From Enhygromyxa salina (GTDB taxonomy: Bacteria; Myxococcota_A; Polyangia; Nannocystales; Nannocystaceae), in NCBI RefSeq assembly GCF_002994635.1, contig NZ_PVNL01000030.1, positions 248,001 through 312,000 of the forward strand: 64,000 nt of DNA. The letters run 5' to 3'. This document shows positions 1-10,700 of this stretch, piece by piece. Every line of letters starts with the position of its first letter. The stretch's first letter is position 1. Below the pieces are notes generated by a model, which was not told the origin of the DNA, made no database searches, and saw nothing but the letters and a program-made list of their open reading frames with translations. Made by a program: the position numbers and the translations under genes.

Positions 1-3000
1 CGATGAAGCTGGCCGAGTCGAACTCCCCGGCCTCCAGCGCGGCTGGGTAGCTGGCGTCGAACAGCGCGACGATCTCGGCGAAGCCGCGCCCCCGGTGCAG
101 CGACATGGCGCCGCCAAGCGCGAGCACCCGCGACAGGGTCTTCGCCGTGGGCTCGGCGCGGGCCAGGTCGCTGGCGAGATCCTGCATGCGAACCGCGTCG
201 GCGATCTTGCCCAGGCCACCCCCGACCCCGATCGACAGGTCCCCGATCGCCCGGATCATGGTCGAGTGGACGCCGTGGGTGCGGATGAACAGCGGGTGGA
301 GGCCGATCAGGTACAGGTACAGGCGGTTGTCGACGATGAACGCGGGGTTCTTGACCTGGTCGACGAGGTCGAGCACGGCCGCGCTGCGCTCGTCTTCGCA
401 GCGAGGCAACGCCTGGATCGCGGCGTCGTCGAGCCCACGAACCATGCGCCAGGCCCGATACAGCGTCGCCATCGCGCGCAGGCGGGTGGGCGCGCGCGGG
501 ATCGGGGAGCCCAGCCGCGCGAGCGCCTCGAGCCCGAGCTCCACGGACTCGAAGTGACGGGTCTCGACCCACAGCAGACGCACGCGTCGCGCGACGACCT
601 CGCCGTAGTGATGGTCCGCGAGGCGCCAATCGAGCAGCTCGGTGAACGCCCGGTCGGCGGCTCGACGCAGGCCATTGAGCGCGAGCGAGTAGGCCAGGCT
701 GAAGTGCAGACGAAACGACAGCTCGTAGTCGGGCGCTTGTGGGCCGCGCGCGATGACGTCGGCCCGGCTGCCGACCGTGAGCTCGATGCCACGGCTGAGG
801 TAGCTCTGGGCGAGGTCGTAGGCGCCGGTGTCGAGACCCCGCGTGCCCGCGCGCAGGTCGAGCTCGGCGAGCTCGAGGCGGGTGGCGTGGTCGGGATCGG
901 CGGGGGCGCCAGCGGTGAGGTGGTCGACGACCTCGAACAGGCGCTCGTCAGACGCCGCGAGGCCAGCGAGCAGCTCGCGTCCGATCGTCCAGTGTAGGTC
1001 GCGCCGGGCGTCGTCGGCCAGACCCTGCTGCGCGGCGTCCTGAATGCTGTCATGAACAAACTGGTACTCGCCCCCGAGGTGGGTGAGCAGCCCCGCAGCC
1101 TCGAGCTCGAACAAGCACGCCGTCAGCTGGCTACGCTGCTCACTGCACACCAACGCCAGGCGCGGCAGCTCGAAGCGCGAGCCGATGCAGGCCGCGCGGC
1201 GGATCACCTCGCGGGCGCTCGCGCTGAGCGACTGCAGCTTGGTGCCCATCATCGCCACCGCGTCATCGGGGATCGGCTCGGCGTCGACGCGGTCTTGATC
1301 CCAGACCCAGCCCTGCGCGCTCGGCCGCAGCAGCTCTCGCTGCGCGAGCTGTGCGAGGAACTGACCAACAAACAAGGGCACGCCGTTGGTCTTGCGGGTG
1401 ATCGTGCGCGCGAGCACGCCGACCTCGCGGGCGCCGGGCAGCGCGTCGGTGAGCAGCGCCTCGATCGCGGGGGTCGAGATCCCGCCGAGCTCGAGCTCGC
1501 GGGCGCGAGGGTGGTTCTCGAGCTCGGCGATCAGGGCCCACAGCGGGTGGTCCTCGCCGAGATCCTCGCGCCGCAGCGAGAACACCAACAACAGAGGGCC
1601 CTCGTGGCCGTGAATGAGCGCCTCGAGCAGCTTGAGGCTGCCCTGGTCGGCCCAGTGCAGATCCTCGAGGACCAGCGCGATCGGTCGCCGATCACTGCAC
1701 ACGATCGAGAGCAGCCGCTCGACCGTGACGAGCAGCCGGTTGCGAGCCTCGGCCGCGTCGAGCCGCGCGGGCTTGGGCTGCGGCCCGACGATGAGCTCGA
1801 CGGTCGGGCACAGCTCGGCGAGCACGCTGGCGAGGCCGCCGAGCATCTCGGTGAGCCGTCGCCGCCAGCGCTCGAGCCGGGCGTCGCTCTCGGTCAGCAG
1901 CTGCTCGAACAGGACGGTCAGGGCTTGCTCGAACGCGGCGTAGGGCAGATCACGATGAGGATCGAACTTGCCGCCGAGCATGTAGCCGCCGTGGCTGATG
2001 ACCGTGGTCTCGAGCTCGCGGACCAGCAGCGACTTCCCGACCCCGAGCGGGCCGGTCAGCGCGATCGTCTGGCGGCCGCCGGATCCGGCCACGACCGCGA
2101 ACGCCTCGGACAGCTCGGCGCGCTCGCGCTCACGGCCGTAGAGTCGCTGGGGCAGCAGCAAGTTGGTGGTGAAGTCTTCGGCGCCCAGCTCGATGTGTGC
2201 GTCGTCGAGCCCGGCTTCGTGGAGAGCCTGCAGGCGGCGCAGATCAGCGGCGAGGCCGGCCGCGGTCTGGTAGCGGTGCTCTGGGGCCTTGGCGAGGAGC
2301 TTGAGGACCAACCCGGACAGCCCCGCCGACAGCTCGGGACGCAGCCGCGTGGGCGGCTCGGGCTCGCGGGCGAGGTGAGCGTGGATCAGCTCGAGCGGGA
2401 GCAGCCCCTCGAACGGAAGGTGCCCCGTCAGCAGCTCATAAAAGGTGACGCCGAGTGAGTAGAGATCGCTGCGTCGGTCGACGGCGCGGCTGGTCCGGCC
2501 GGTCTGCTCCGGCGATATATAGGGCAGCGTGCCGCTGAGTACGTCGGCGTCATAGATATGTCGGCGCTCGTTCGCGAGCAGGACCGAGATGCCAAAATCG
2601 ACGAGGTGAACCCGCCGCGTGTGCGGGTCGATCAAGATGTTGGTTGGCTTGATGTCGCGGTGAATCACCTGGGCCGAGTGGGTCTGCGCCAGGATGGTTG
2701 CGATCCGCGTGGCGATCGGCCAAAAGTTGGTGAGCGGGATCGGCCGGCCGCCTGCGTACTCCGATAGATTGACCCCCGGGGCTCGCTCGAGGATCAGCAC
2801 GAGCTGATTGCCGACACGTCGAAGCTCGCGAGCCTTGACGATGCCCTCGATCTCGAGGCGCTGGATGAGCTCGAATTCGTGCTGGACCCGGTCCTCGTCG
2901 GCCTCGTCTTCGATGTCGAAGACCTTGGCGATCACCGCGCGCGAGTCCCGCTCGGAGACCGCCTCGTACACACGAGACCGCGCGGACTCCCGCAGCGGAC

Positions 3001-3034
3001 GGATCGCCTGGTACTCTGCTAGCGGGAAGCCCAT
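1..3034 (-). CDS. PknK-type Ser/Thr kinase with STAND-like ATPase (3' end outside window)
   Basis: The frame is open from an ATG at 3034 to the window edge: over 1011 codons with no stop, so the C-terminus is missing. Residues about 5-270 form a protein kinase: VAIK-type lysine at K37 in AVIAKVF, catalytic HRDIKPTN with Asp127, DFG at 146-148, and SPEQTGR where APE is expected. The Gly-rich loop is degenerate. A second module carries a Walker A motif (GPLGVGKS, around residue 328) and a Walker B-like LVLEDLHWAD near 450, followed by helical TPR-like sequence. This is the architecture of myxobacterial multi-domain kinases that often end in GAF and histidine-kinase domains; whether those follow here cannot be seen. 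It probably senses a signal through the ATPase/TPR part and phosphorylates Ser/Thr in partner proteins. A tandem repeat lies directly upstream of the start. Confidence 0.9.
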   Translation of the reverse strand, partial: MGFPLAEYQAIRPLRESARSRVYEAVSERDSRAVIAKVFDIEDEADEDRVQHEFELIQRLEIEGIVKARELRRVGNQLVLILERAPGVNLSEYAGGRPIPLTNFWPIATRIATILAQTHSAQVIHRDIKPTNILIDPHTRRVHLVDFGISVLLANERRHIYDADVLSGTLPYISPEQTGRTSRAVDRRSDLYSLGVTFYELLTGHLPFEGLLPLELIHAHLAREPEPPTRLRPELSAGLSGLVLKLLAKAPEHRYQTAAGLAADLRRLQALHEAGLDDAHIELGAEDFTTNLLLPQRLYGRERERAELSEAFAVVAGSGGRQTIALTGPLGVGKSLLVRELETTVISHGGYMLGGKFDPHRDLPYAAFEQALTVLFEQLLTESDARLERWRRRLTEMLGGLASVLAELCPTVELIVGPQPKPARLDAAEARNRLLVTVERLLSIVCSDRRPIALVLEDLHWADQGSLKLLEALIHGHEGPLLLVFSLRREDLGEDHPLWALIAELENHPRARELELGGISTPAIEALLTDALPGAREVGVLARTITRKTNGVPLFVGQFLAQLAQRELLRPSAQGWVWDQDRVDAEPIPDDAVAMMGTKLQSLSASAREVIRRAACIGSRFELPRLALVCSEQRSQLTACLFELEAAGLLTHLGGEYQFVHDSIQDAAQQGLADDARRDLHWTIGRELLAGLAASDERLFEVVDHLTAGAPADPDHATRLELAELDLRAGTRGLDTGAYDLAQSYLSRGIELTVGSRADVIARGPQAPDYELSFRLHFSLAYSLALNGLRRAADRAFTELLDWRLADHHYGEVVARRVRLLWVETRHFESVELGLEALARLGSPIPRAPTRLRAMATLYRAWRMVRGLDDAAIQALPRCEDERSAAVLDLVDQVKNPAFIVDNRLYLYLIGLHPLFIRTHGVHSTMIRAIGDLSIGVGGGLGKIADAVRMQDLASDLARAEPTAKTLSRVLALGGAMSLHRGRGFAEIVALFDASYPAALEAGEFDSASFI

Positions 3035-3040
3035 GGGTGA

Positions 3041-3115
3041 CGCGGTGCGGTGGGCGCGGTGCGATTGTGAACGGTGCGATTATGCACGGTTCGGTTGTGC
3101 GCGGTCCGGTTGGCA
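3041..3115. repeat. 15-bp degenerate tandem repeat upstream of the PknK-type kinase
   Basis: Four consecutive 15-mers (3056-3070, 3071-3085, 3086-3100, 3101-3115) share the core CGGTNCGRTT. A poorer partial unit lies at 3041-3055. The array starts 6 bases upstream of the kinase ATG at 3034, so it sits in the leader or promoter. It may be a multi-site operator or a slippage product; nothing here separates these. Confidence 0.6.
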
Positions 3116-3229
3116 CATGGTACCTGAACACGGCGACGCGGCCCCATGCATGATGTTGCGCACTGCACGGGCTCCCATGTGGTTTGGCCTACGGGTTTGG
3201 CCTTTCGTTCAGGGTGATGACTGCATCAA

Positions 3230-3255
3230 ATCACATGATCTGAATGTGATGTTTT
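3230..3255. terminator. Hairpin in the 3035-3280 intergenic region
   Basis: A perfect 7-bp stem (ATCACAT at 3230-3236, ATGTGAT at 3244-3250) with a 7-base loop is followed on plus by GTTTT. It lies 31 bases downstream of the minus-strand histidine-kinase stop. The T-run is on the plus side, so as a terminator for the minus gene it would be imperfect. The surrounding 246-bp gap is AT-richer than the genes. Confidence 0.4.
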
Positions 3256-3280
3256 CCTATCGTCAATTCACAGCGGTAAT

Positions 3281-5368
3281 TCACGGCTCGGATGCGCCTG
3301 ACATCGCTTGCTGGACGGCCTGACTGAGCTGCGCGAAGCGGAATGGCTTGCTGAGAAACGCACCGATGCCCAGGTCCTCGAGGTCGCGCAGCGCCACGTT
3401 GCGCAGGTGGCCCGAGATCATCACGACCGGCAGGCTCACAGACAGCTGTCGGAGCCTGCGCAGGCAGTCAGCCCCGCTGACACGGGGCATCACCGTGTCG
3501 AGGATGACCAGATCGAGCTCATGGATGTGGCGCTCGATCAGCTCGAGGCCGGCCTGGCCGTCGCTGGCTTCGAGCACCTCGCCGCCCTTCATCTTGAAGA
3601 AGGCGGACAGCGTGCGCCGGACGCTGCGCTCGTCGTCGACGACCAGCACCCGCAGCGCCTGGGTCAGCGTGTCGATCGGCTGGACGGGTGGGCGCTGCGA
3701 GTCGGCCGGATGATACGGAAACAGCAGCCGAAACGTGGTGTGAGCCCCGAGCTCGCTGGTCACCGAGATCGCGCCGCCGTGCGACTCGACGGTGGCGTAG
3801 ACCATCGACAGACCCAGGCCCGTGCCTCGGCCGAATTCCTTGGTCGTGAAGAACGGCTCGAAGATCTTGGCGCGCAGGGCCTCGTCCATGCCGATCCCCG
3901 TGTCCCGAACCAAAATTTGGACATACGGACCGGGCTCGAGCGCGAACGGCTCGGCGGCACAGGCCGCGGCGTCGAGGGTGATCGTCTTGGTGACGATCTC
4001 GAGCAGCCCGCCTCTCGACATGGCCTGGTTGGCGTTGATCCCGAGGTTGAGCAGGGCGTTTTGGATCTGGACCTTGTCGCCTCGGATCGTGGCCTGCTCG
4101 GCGTCGAGGCGCATGGAGATCTCCACTCGCTTGTCGACGCTGTGATGCAAGATTGCGACGGCGTCGCGGATCGGCTCGTGAAGATCGATGACGCTGGTCG
4201 ACTGCTGGTCGGAGCGGGAGAACGCCAGCAGCTTGCGGGTGAGCTCGGCGGCTTGCCCGGCGGTGTCCAAGATCAGCTTGAGATGGGCCGCGGCGGGGCT
4301 GCCAGGCGGAAATGTGGCGTCGATGCCGAGCAGCTCGGCGGCGCCCATGATCCCGTTGAGCATGTTGTTGAAGTCGTGGGCGATGCCCCCGCTGAGCTGC
4401 CCGAGAGACTCCATGCGCGCGGTGTGCTGGATCTGCATCTCGAGCCGCCGCTGCTCGGTGACGTCGCGGAGCACGAACACCGCCCGCAGCTCGGCGCTCT
4501 CGCCACGGGTCGGGGACACGACCACGTCGAGCAGGTGGGTGATCCCGTCCGCATCGATGACCTCCGCGTCTGTGAGCCGCGAGGACGTCTCCAAGCTGAT
4601 GGCCTCGCGGGCAGCCTCGCTCAGCCGGGATCCAAGCGCCGATCCCATCAACGTGGCCAGCGGCGCGCCGACCTCAGGCCGGCTCATGCACAGCGACTCG
4701 GCCGCGACGTTCCAGTGAATGACCCGCCCCTCGGTGTCGCACACGAGCACGGCGTCGGCCAGCGACTCGAGGATCGTGCGCAGCTGCCCCTCGCTGTGGG
4801 CGAGCTCGGCGGTGCGCGCCTCGACCCGCTGCTCGAGCTCGTCTCGGGTCCGCTCGAGCTCGAGATGCGCGGCCCGAAGCTGGGTGACGTCGTAGATCCA
4901 AAACAGCACGCAGTCGACGCCCGCTAGCCGAATCGACTCGAAGGTCAGCAGCGCCCAGATGAAGGCGTTGTCCTTGCGGCGCATGCGAGCCGGGCGATCG
5001 GGGAGGGGCTCGCCGCGGGCGAAAGCGTCGACGAAGTCGGCGCGCTCCTGGGGGTCGAACCAGGAGTCTTGCGCGTAGCGAACCTCGTCGATCTCGACCC
5101 CGAAGATCTGTGCGCAGCGTTGGTTTTGATAGACCACCAGTGAGTCGGAGGTGCGGGAGATCCCGACGCCGACCGGGCTCGAGTCGAGCATGAATTTGAT
5201 GTGGTCAGCGGTGAGGTCGACGTCCGAGAAGTGCTCATTGACGGCCCGCAACGAGCCGAGTCGGGCGTCGCGAAAGGCGCGAAGCTCGTCCTGGAGCGTG
5301 GCGATCTCACGCAGGAGCTCGCCTCGCGTCGCTGCACCCGATGCGTCGCGCAAGCCTCGACGGTACAT
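3281..5368 (-). CDS. PAS-PAS hybrid sensor histidine kinase with C-terminal receiver
   Basis: The 695-residue protein has two PAS-like segments (about 55-175 and 200-320) joined by a coiled coil near 170-200. A HisKA domain follows, with the H-box GGIAHDFNN (His331). The HATPase domain has N-box [15 protein letters not shown], the FEPFFTTK motif and GTGLGLSM. A receiver domain (about 570-690) has DDE acidic residues, phospho-acceptor Asp624 in VILDTVMP, and KPF near its end. There is no transmembrane segment, so it is probably a cytoplasmic sensor. Histidine autophosphorylation and transfer to its own receiver are expected from the family. It has no cognate output regulator beside it, which is common in myxobacteria. 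The next gene upstream diverges after 164 bases. Confidence 0.95.
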   Translation of the reverse strand: MYRRGLRDASGAATRGELLREIATLQDELRAFRDARLGSLRAVNEHFSDVDLTADHIKFMLDSSPVGVGISRTSDSLVVYQNQRCAQIFGVEIDEVRYAQDSWFDPQERADFVDAFARGEPLPDRPARMRRKDNAFIWALLTFESIRLAGVDCVLFWIYDVTQLRAAHLELERTRDELEQRVEARTAELAHSEGQLRTILESLADAVLVCDTEGRVIHWNVAAESLCMSRPEVGAPLATLMGSALGSRLSEAAREAISLETSSRLTDAEVIDADGITHLLDVVVSPTRGESAELRAVFVLRDVTEQRRLEMQIQHTARMESLGQLSGGIAHDFNNMLNGIMGAAELLGIDATFPPGSPAAAHLKLILDTAGQAAELTRKLLAFSRSDQQSTSVIDLHEPIRDAVAILHHSVDKRVEISMRLDAEQATIRGDKVQIQNALLNLGINANQAMSRGGLLEIVTKTITLDAAACAAEPFALEPGPYVQILVRDTGIGMDEALRAKIFEPFFTTKEFGRGTGLGLSMVYATVESHGGAISVTSELGAHTTFRLLFPYHPADSQRPPVQPIDTLTQALRVLVVDDERSVRRTLSAFFKMKGGEVLEASDGQAGLELIERHIHELDLVILDTVMPRVSGADCLRRLRQLSVSLPVVMISGHLRNVALRDLEDLGIGAFLSKPFRFAQLSQAVQQAMSGASEP

Positions 5369-5532
5369 GGGTCACACTGGTCGCTTCAACTCAAACGCGG
5401 CGCGGCCGGGCGGATGCGCCAGTGGACGGCGGTGGCTCCAGTTTCGAGGCGAGCCGAGCGTGTTGCGGGGATCACGTGATCGGTGCGTCTCTTCGTTCGC
5501 GTTGGACCCCGGATTTGCCTACCGTCGAGGTC

Positions 5533-6207
5533 GTGACCGCTCGACCTTCGCCGACCTTCGTGCAGATCTTTGCGCTGAGCCTGCTGTCGCTGTCCGCGTG
5601 TGACACCGACGCGGCCGCCGACCAGGCCAAAGACAAAGCCAAGGAAGTCGGCGAGCTCGCCAAAGACAAGGCCAAGGAAGTCGGCGAGCAAGCCAAGGAC
5701 AAGGCCGGCGAGCTGGCCGACAGCGCGGTCGGCAAGGGCAAGCAGATGTGGGCCGAGCGCAACGGCCAGCTCAGCGACGCGGCCACCGGGATCTTGGCCA
5801 AGGGCGCGCAGGCGCAGAGCGACGGCGCCGAGGCGCTGCTGGCCAAGGGCAAGCAGCTGGCCCCGGTCGCGCTGGACGTGGCCAAGACCCTGCACGCGAC
5901 GGTCGACGCGGACGTCGACATCGAGCCGATTATCCAAGCGCTCGACGACGAGGACGCGCAGCGCCAGCTCGATCAGCGGATCGGCGACATGCCACGGGTC
6001 GAGGCGGTCAACGGCGTCAACGTCGGGTTTCGGGACGTCAGCGCGTGGGACAGCGGGGGGCGCGAGTCCGAGTCGGCGTATTTGATCTTGTGGCGGGCGC
6101 ACAACCACTTGGTCGGGCTGGTGTATCGCTCACACAAGCGCATCCACATCGACAAGATGGTCGCGGAGGCGCCGCGGCTGATCTCGCTGGTCCAAGGAGC
6201 GCTGTGA
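5533..6207 (+). CDS. Repeat-rich lipoprotein with LEA-like 11-residue repeats
   Basis: I chose the GTG at 5533 because it opens a lipoprotein signal peptide ending in LSLSAC (Cys23); the open frame extends further upstream without a signal. The mature N-terminus is built of near-perfect AKDKAKEVGE units, an amphipathic 11-mer pattern like group 3 LEA or apolipoprotein helices, giving a helical region to about residue 70. The rest (to residue 224) is acidic and unrecognised, ending in a folded-looking segment with several Trp, Tyr and His residues. It is probably anchored in a membrane and exposed to the periplasm or surface. Its stop overlaps the start of ttcA by GTGA, so the genes are translationally coupled although no functional link is obvious. 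Confidence 0.75.
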   Translation: MTARPSPTFVQIFALSLLSLSACDTDAAADQAKDKAKEVGELAKDKAKEVGEQAKDKAGELADSAVGKGKQMWAERNGQLSDAATGILAKGAQAQSDGAEALLAKGKQLAPVALDVAKTLHATVDADVDIEPIIQALDDEDAQRQLDQRIGDMPRVEAVNGVNVGFRDVSAWDSGGRESESAYLILWRAHNHLVGLVYRSHKRIHIDKMVAEAPRLISLVQGAL

Positions 6208-7052
6208 CTGCCGTCGCCAGCGATGCTGTCGACGATCGGGCCGCCAAGCTCGAGCGTCGGTTGTTGCGCCACATGTCCTCGCTCAACCGACGCTTCGAGC
6301 TGATCGAGCCCGACGACAAGATCATGGTCGCGATCTCGGGCGGCAAGGACTCGTGGGCGCTGCTGCACCTGCTGCGTGCGTATGAGCGGATGGTCCCGTT
6401 CTCGTTCGAGCTGGTCGCGGTCAACCTCGATCAGGGCCACCCCGGGTTTCCGGTCTCGACCTTGCGCGAGCACCTCGACGCCCACGGGTTCGCCCATCGC
6501 TTGATCGCGCGTGACACCTACACGGTGGTCAAGGCCAACACCAAGCCGGGCAAGGCGTTTTGTTCGCTGTGCTCGCGCCTGCGGCGGGGGATTCTGTACA
6601 ATGTCGCCGCCGAGCTCGGGGCGACCAAGATCGCCCTGGGCCACCATCGCGACGATGTCATCGAGACCTTGTTGCTCAACGCGTTCTATGCCGGGCAGCT
6701 CAAGGCGATGCCAGCCAAGCTGTACTCGGACGACGGGCGCAACGTGGTGATCCGGCCGCTGGCCAGCTGCGGCGAGGCCGAGATCGCCGCGTGGGTCCAG
6801 CTGCGCGGGTTCCCGATCGTGCCGTGTGACCTGTGCGGCTCGCAGCCCAACCTCAAGCGCCAGCAGATCAAGGGGTTGCTCGCGTCGCTCGAGCAGGACA
6901 ATCCATTGTTGCGCAAGAACCTGCTGGCCGCGGTCGGCAACGTCAAACCATCGCACCTGTGGGATCCCGAATTGGGCCACGCAGGCGACGGCGCGGACCT
7001 CGACGAATCGCCGCTCGCGGGCCTCGAGCTCACCCAGCTGAGGGTCGAATGA
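6204..7052 (+). CDS. ttcA: tRNA 2-thiocytidine biosynthesis protein TtcA
   Basis: This is an N-type ATP pyrophosphatase that thiolates C32 of certain tRNAs. The PP-loop SGGKDS sits near residue 50, and a pair of CxxC motifs (CSLC and CDLC) flank the ALGHHRDD segment, matching the Fe-S ligands of TtcA. The length of 282 residues is normal for the family. The start is GTG at 6204, preceded by AAGGAG at 6194-6199 with 4-base spacing; the open frame runs further upstream, but that part overlaps the lipoprotein gene and is not TtcA-like. It overlaps the genes on both sides by 4 bases. Confidence 0.95.
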   Translation: MTAVASDAVDDRAAKLERRLLRHMSSLNRRFELIEPDDKIMVAISGGKDSWALLHLLRAYERMVPFSFELVAVNLDQGHPGFPVSTLREHLDAHGFAHRLIARDTYTVVKANTKPGKAFCSLCSRLRRGILYNVAAELGATKIALGHHRDDVIETLLLNAFYAGQLKAMPAKLYSDDGRNVVIRPLASCGEAEIAAWVQLRGFPIVPCDLCGSQPNLKRQQIKGLLASLEQDNPLLRKNLLAAVGNVKPSHLWDPELGHAGDGADLDESPLAGLELTQLRVE

Positions 7053-7639
7053 GCGACTATTCGCGCAGGCGCCTGCTCGTGGCTGCGCTCGCGCTGGCGG
7101 GTGTGAGCGCGATCGGCTGCGGCGAGTCGTGCAGCTGTGAGGCGCCCCGCCCCGAGCCGGCCGACGTGACGATCTATATCGTGCGTCACGCCGAGAAGCA
7201 GCAGCTCCCCGAAGACGCGCCGGAGGCCGAGCGCAAGGATCCACCGCTCTCGCGCGACGGACAGGTGCGGGCCATGGGCCTGACCGAAGACGTGCCCGTC
7301 CGAGACATCAGCGCGATCTATGTGACCAAGACCCGGCGCAGCAACGACACCGCCTCGGCCGTGGTCGCGCTCAACGGGGTCAAGCCGATCATCTACCCCC
7401 CCGCGGACACCGACGGGCTGGTCGAGCGGCTGCGCAAGCGCCACGGGCAGCACGTGCTGGTGGTCGGTCACTCGAACACAATCCCGCTGTTGCTCGCGGG
7501 GCTCGGGGTCCCCGAGGCGGTGGAGATCGACGAGGCCCAGTATGGCGACATGTGGGTCGTGACACTCAATGGCGCGGGTGCGACGGTCGAGCTGCGGCGC
7601 TTCGGTGAGTCGGTCGAGCGCTTCGATCCAGGCCGCTGA
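7049..7639 (+). CDS. Histidine phosphatase superfamily lipoprotein (SixA/PGM-like)
   Basis: The protein has 196 residues. The start at ATG 7049 overlaps the ttcA stop (ATGA). It begins with SRRRLL and a hydrophobic stretch ending in SAIGC, so it looks like a lipoprotein, possibly Tat-exported. The phosphatase core has the phospho-acceptor motif IVRHAEK and the second catalytic histidine in VVGHSNT, with the LSRDGQ segment typical of SixA/phosphoglycerate-mutase-like enzymes. The substrate is unknown. An extracytoplasmic location suggests scavenging of a phosphoester rather than phosphorelay dephosphorylation. A 20-bp repeat runs through its stop codon. Confidence 0.88.
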   Translation: MSDYSRRRLLVAALALAGVSAIGCGESCSCEAPRPEPADVTIYIVRHAEKQQLPEDAPEAERKDPPLSRDGQVRAMGLTEDVPVRDISAIYVTKTRRSNDTASAVVALNGVKPIIYPPADTDGLVERLRKRHGQHVLVVGHSNTIPLLLAGLGVPEAVEIDEAQYGDMWVVTLNGAGATVELRRFGESVERFDPGR

Positions 7640-7684
7640 CGCGCGATCCAGGCCGCTGACGCGCGATCCAGACCGCTGACGCGC
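7625..7684. repeat. Three tandem 20-bp repeats across a stop codon
   Basis: GATCCAGGCCGCTGACGCGC is repeated at 7625-7644 and 7645-7664, then once at 7665-7684 with one G-to-A change. The first copy encodes the last residues and the TGA of the phosphatase gene; each further copy carries the same TGA. The array ends 36 bases before the next kinase start. Confidence 0.9.
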
Positions 7685-7720
7685 GAGGACCTGCGCTATT
7701 GTGGCGACCCCACCTCGAGT

Positions 7721-10700
7721 ATGGCCGCTACCCGATCCACCGCGCCGAGCGTGAGCGCCACGCAGCCGCCCGAGCTTGGCCGCTACGTGCTGCTGCGCGA
7801 GCTCGGACGTGGGGCGATCGGGGTCGTGTACGCGGCCTATCACGAGGGTCTTGATCGCAAGCTGGCGATCAAGGTGCTCAACCGCGCCCGCGCGGGGCGG
7901 GCCGACCTCGAGGCCCGGCTGCGTCGCGAAGCCCGGGCGTTGGCCAAGCTCTCGCACCCGAACGTGGTCCAGGTCTACGACGTCGGCGACCTCGATGGCC
8001 GGGTGTTCGTGGTCATGGAATTCGTCGAAGGGCGGACGCTCGGCGAGTGGATGCGAGACCCGCACGCGCTCGCGGAGATCCTCGCAATGTTCGCCGACGC
8101 CGGACGCGGGGTCGCGGCGGCCCACGCCGCGGGGGTCGTCCACCGCGACTTCAAGCCGGACAACGTGATCGTGGGTGCGGACGGGCGCCCGAGGGTGCTG
8201 GACTTTGGCCTGGCGCGGCCGCTCGAGCATGAGCTGGGCCGGGCCGCCCGAGACGCTGAAGTGGGTGATGCTGATCATGCTGCTGGTCATGCTGCTGGTC
8301 ATGCTCCTCATGTCATTGCCGACGCCCCACGAGAGGCGGCGTCTGGCCCGACGGTGGCGGCGAAGCCCGGGGCGGCCGGGACCGGCGGCGAGACGATCAT
8401 CGACGACGGGACACCCGACACCCTCGACAGCGATCCAGACCCAGAGTTTGGCGTGACCCTGCGCGCGGACTCCAGCGATGGCGGGGGCCACCCCGACGTG
8501 CTGACGCGGACGGGCGCGCGGATGGGCACGCCCGCGTACATGTCCCCCGAGCAGCTGATGGCCAAGCCCGCGGGGCCGAGCTCCGACCAGTTCAGCTTCT
8601 GTGTCGCGCTGCACGAGGCGCTCTATGGCCGGCGACCGTTCGCGGCCCGGAGCCTGGAAGCGCTGATCGTTCAGGTCCACGCGGGGGCGGTGATCGAGCC
8701 GCCCGCCGCTGCGGCGCCGCCCAGGTCAGCGGGTCCGGGGAGGCCGCCCGCCGCGACCGCTCCGGTGGTCCCGGCGTGGTTGCGCGAGGTGATCCTGCGC
8801 GGGCTCAGCCCCGATCCTGCAAAGCGGTGGCCGTCGATGGACGCGCTGATCGAGGCGCTCGAGCCCCCGGCGCAAGCCAAGTCGAAGCGGGCGTGGGTGC
8901 TTGGCGGTGGGATCGGGGCCGTCGTGGCGGTGGCGCTGACGGCCGGGATCCTGGCACCCGAGCGCGAGCCTTCGTGCCCGACCCTCGAGGCCGCGACGGC
9001 CGAGGTGTGGACGCCCGAGCGCACCCACGAGCTCGCGGACGCGTTCGCGCGATCGGAGCTGGCCTACGCCGACGCGGCCTGGTCGATCGCCGAGACCCGG
9101 CTCTCGACGTGGGCGCAGAGCTGGGCGGGGCAGCGAGTCGCGGTCTGCGAGGCCGCGCAGCTGGACCGGGCCCGGAGTGAGCGGCCTGGCGCGTCGACCC
9201 AGCCGGCCAGCCTCGATCACCGTCGCGCGTGCCTCGACCGAGATCGCCGGGCGTTCGTCGCGTTGCTCGGTCAGCTGCACGAGGCCGATCCCACCGTCGT
9301 CGAGCACGCGATCGAGGCCGCCGCGGCGCTGCCCGATCCGGCCCGCTGCGGTGACATGGACGCGCGCGGCGTCGAGCTGGCGCCGCCGCCACGGACGGTC
9401 GAGATGGAGGTCGCCGAGCTGCGCAGCCACCTCGCCGAGCTCGACACCCGCGGCAGCACAGGCCGCTGGGAGTCGGGCCTGGTGCTCGCGCAGGCGGCTG
9501 TCGAGCAGGCCAAAGGTACCGGCTACGCGCCGCTGATCGCCGAGGCTCAGGTCACCTACGGCCGCCTGCTCGCGCACTCGGGCATGAGCGCGAGCGCCGA
9601 TGAAGCGCTGGCGCAGCTGCAGGACGCCCTCGACGAGGCCGACCGCAGCCGGCACCACGAGCTCGTGCCGATCGCGGCGACCGAGCTGGTCTCGCTGTCG
9701 ATCTACACCAAGCCCGACCCCGTGCGTGGTCGCTTGTGGGCTCGGCGTGCGCTGTCCGGGCTCGACCGGCTCGAGGCTCACGCCGGACTCGGGGTTGCCG
9801 CTAGTGAGCGACCAGGCGAGGGGCGGACCAGCCAGCTGGGTCACGCCCGCGCCCGCGGGATCTGGGCGCTCGGCAACCTCGAGCGACTCGACGGCGACAA
9901 CGAGCACGCCGAGCAGCACCTGCGCGCGGCCCTCGAGCTGTTGGAAGCCCACGCGCCCGGCCACCCGGATCGGGGCATCATGCTCAATGACCTCGGCAAC
10001 GTGTTGGTCGCGCGAGGCGACCGAGCTGCGGCGGGCGTGATCTACGAGCAGGCCCTCGCCGCCAGCGTCGAGTCGTTTGGCGCCGGGCACCCGCGGGTCG
10101 CCAACGCCCACTACAACCTCGCGCGGCTCGCCTATGAGCAGGGCGAGCTCGAGCGCGCGCGCGAGCAGGCCGACCTCGCGTTTGTGATCTATGCGGCCGC
10201 GCGCGGGCCCGAGCACCGGGACGTGGGGGCGATCGAGCTGCTGCGCGCGGGCCTCGAGCTCGCTGCGGGTGAGGTCGAGCGGGCCCGGGCCCACGCGAGC
10301 AAGGCCAGCACGATCTACGAGCACGAGCTCGGCCCCTCGAACCTCGACCGGGCCGAGCCTCACGAGATGCTGGGCAACGTCGCGTTCACGGCCGACGAGC
10401 TCGAGCAGGCGATCGTCCACTATCGGGCCTCGCTGGCGATCAAGCGCCGCGCGCTGCCGCCGGGGCACATCGGCCTGGCGTCGACGGTGACCAACCTCGG
10501 GCTGGTGTACCTGAACCTCGAGGAGCTGAACCCGGCGATCGTCGAGCTCGGGCAGGCCGTCGAGCTGCTCGAGGGCGGCGAGGCGGTCGACCCCGAGCTG
10601 CTCCGGGCCAATCGGTGCTATCTCGCCGACGCGCTGCTCATGCGCGGTGGGCCCGGGGACCGGGCTCGCGCGGCGGTGGTGCTCGAGGCCGCGCTGGTGG

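Noticed and set aside
1052..2458. Plus-strand 468-codon open frame
   Set aside because: Antisense to the PknK-type kinase, whose motifs (HRD, DFG, Walker A/B) run through the same stretch.
7625..7684. 20-bp repeats as CRISPR
   Set aside because: No spacers, only three direct copies and no cas genes nearby.
6686..8680. Minus-strand 664-codon open frame
   Set aside because: Crosses ttcA, the phosphatase gene and the kinase gene; no motif; antisense artefact.
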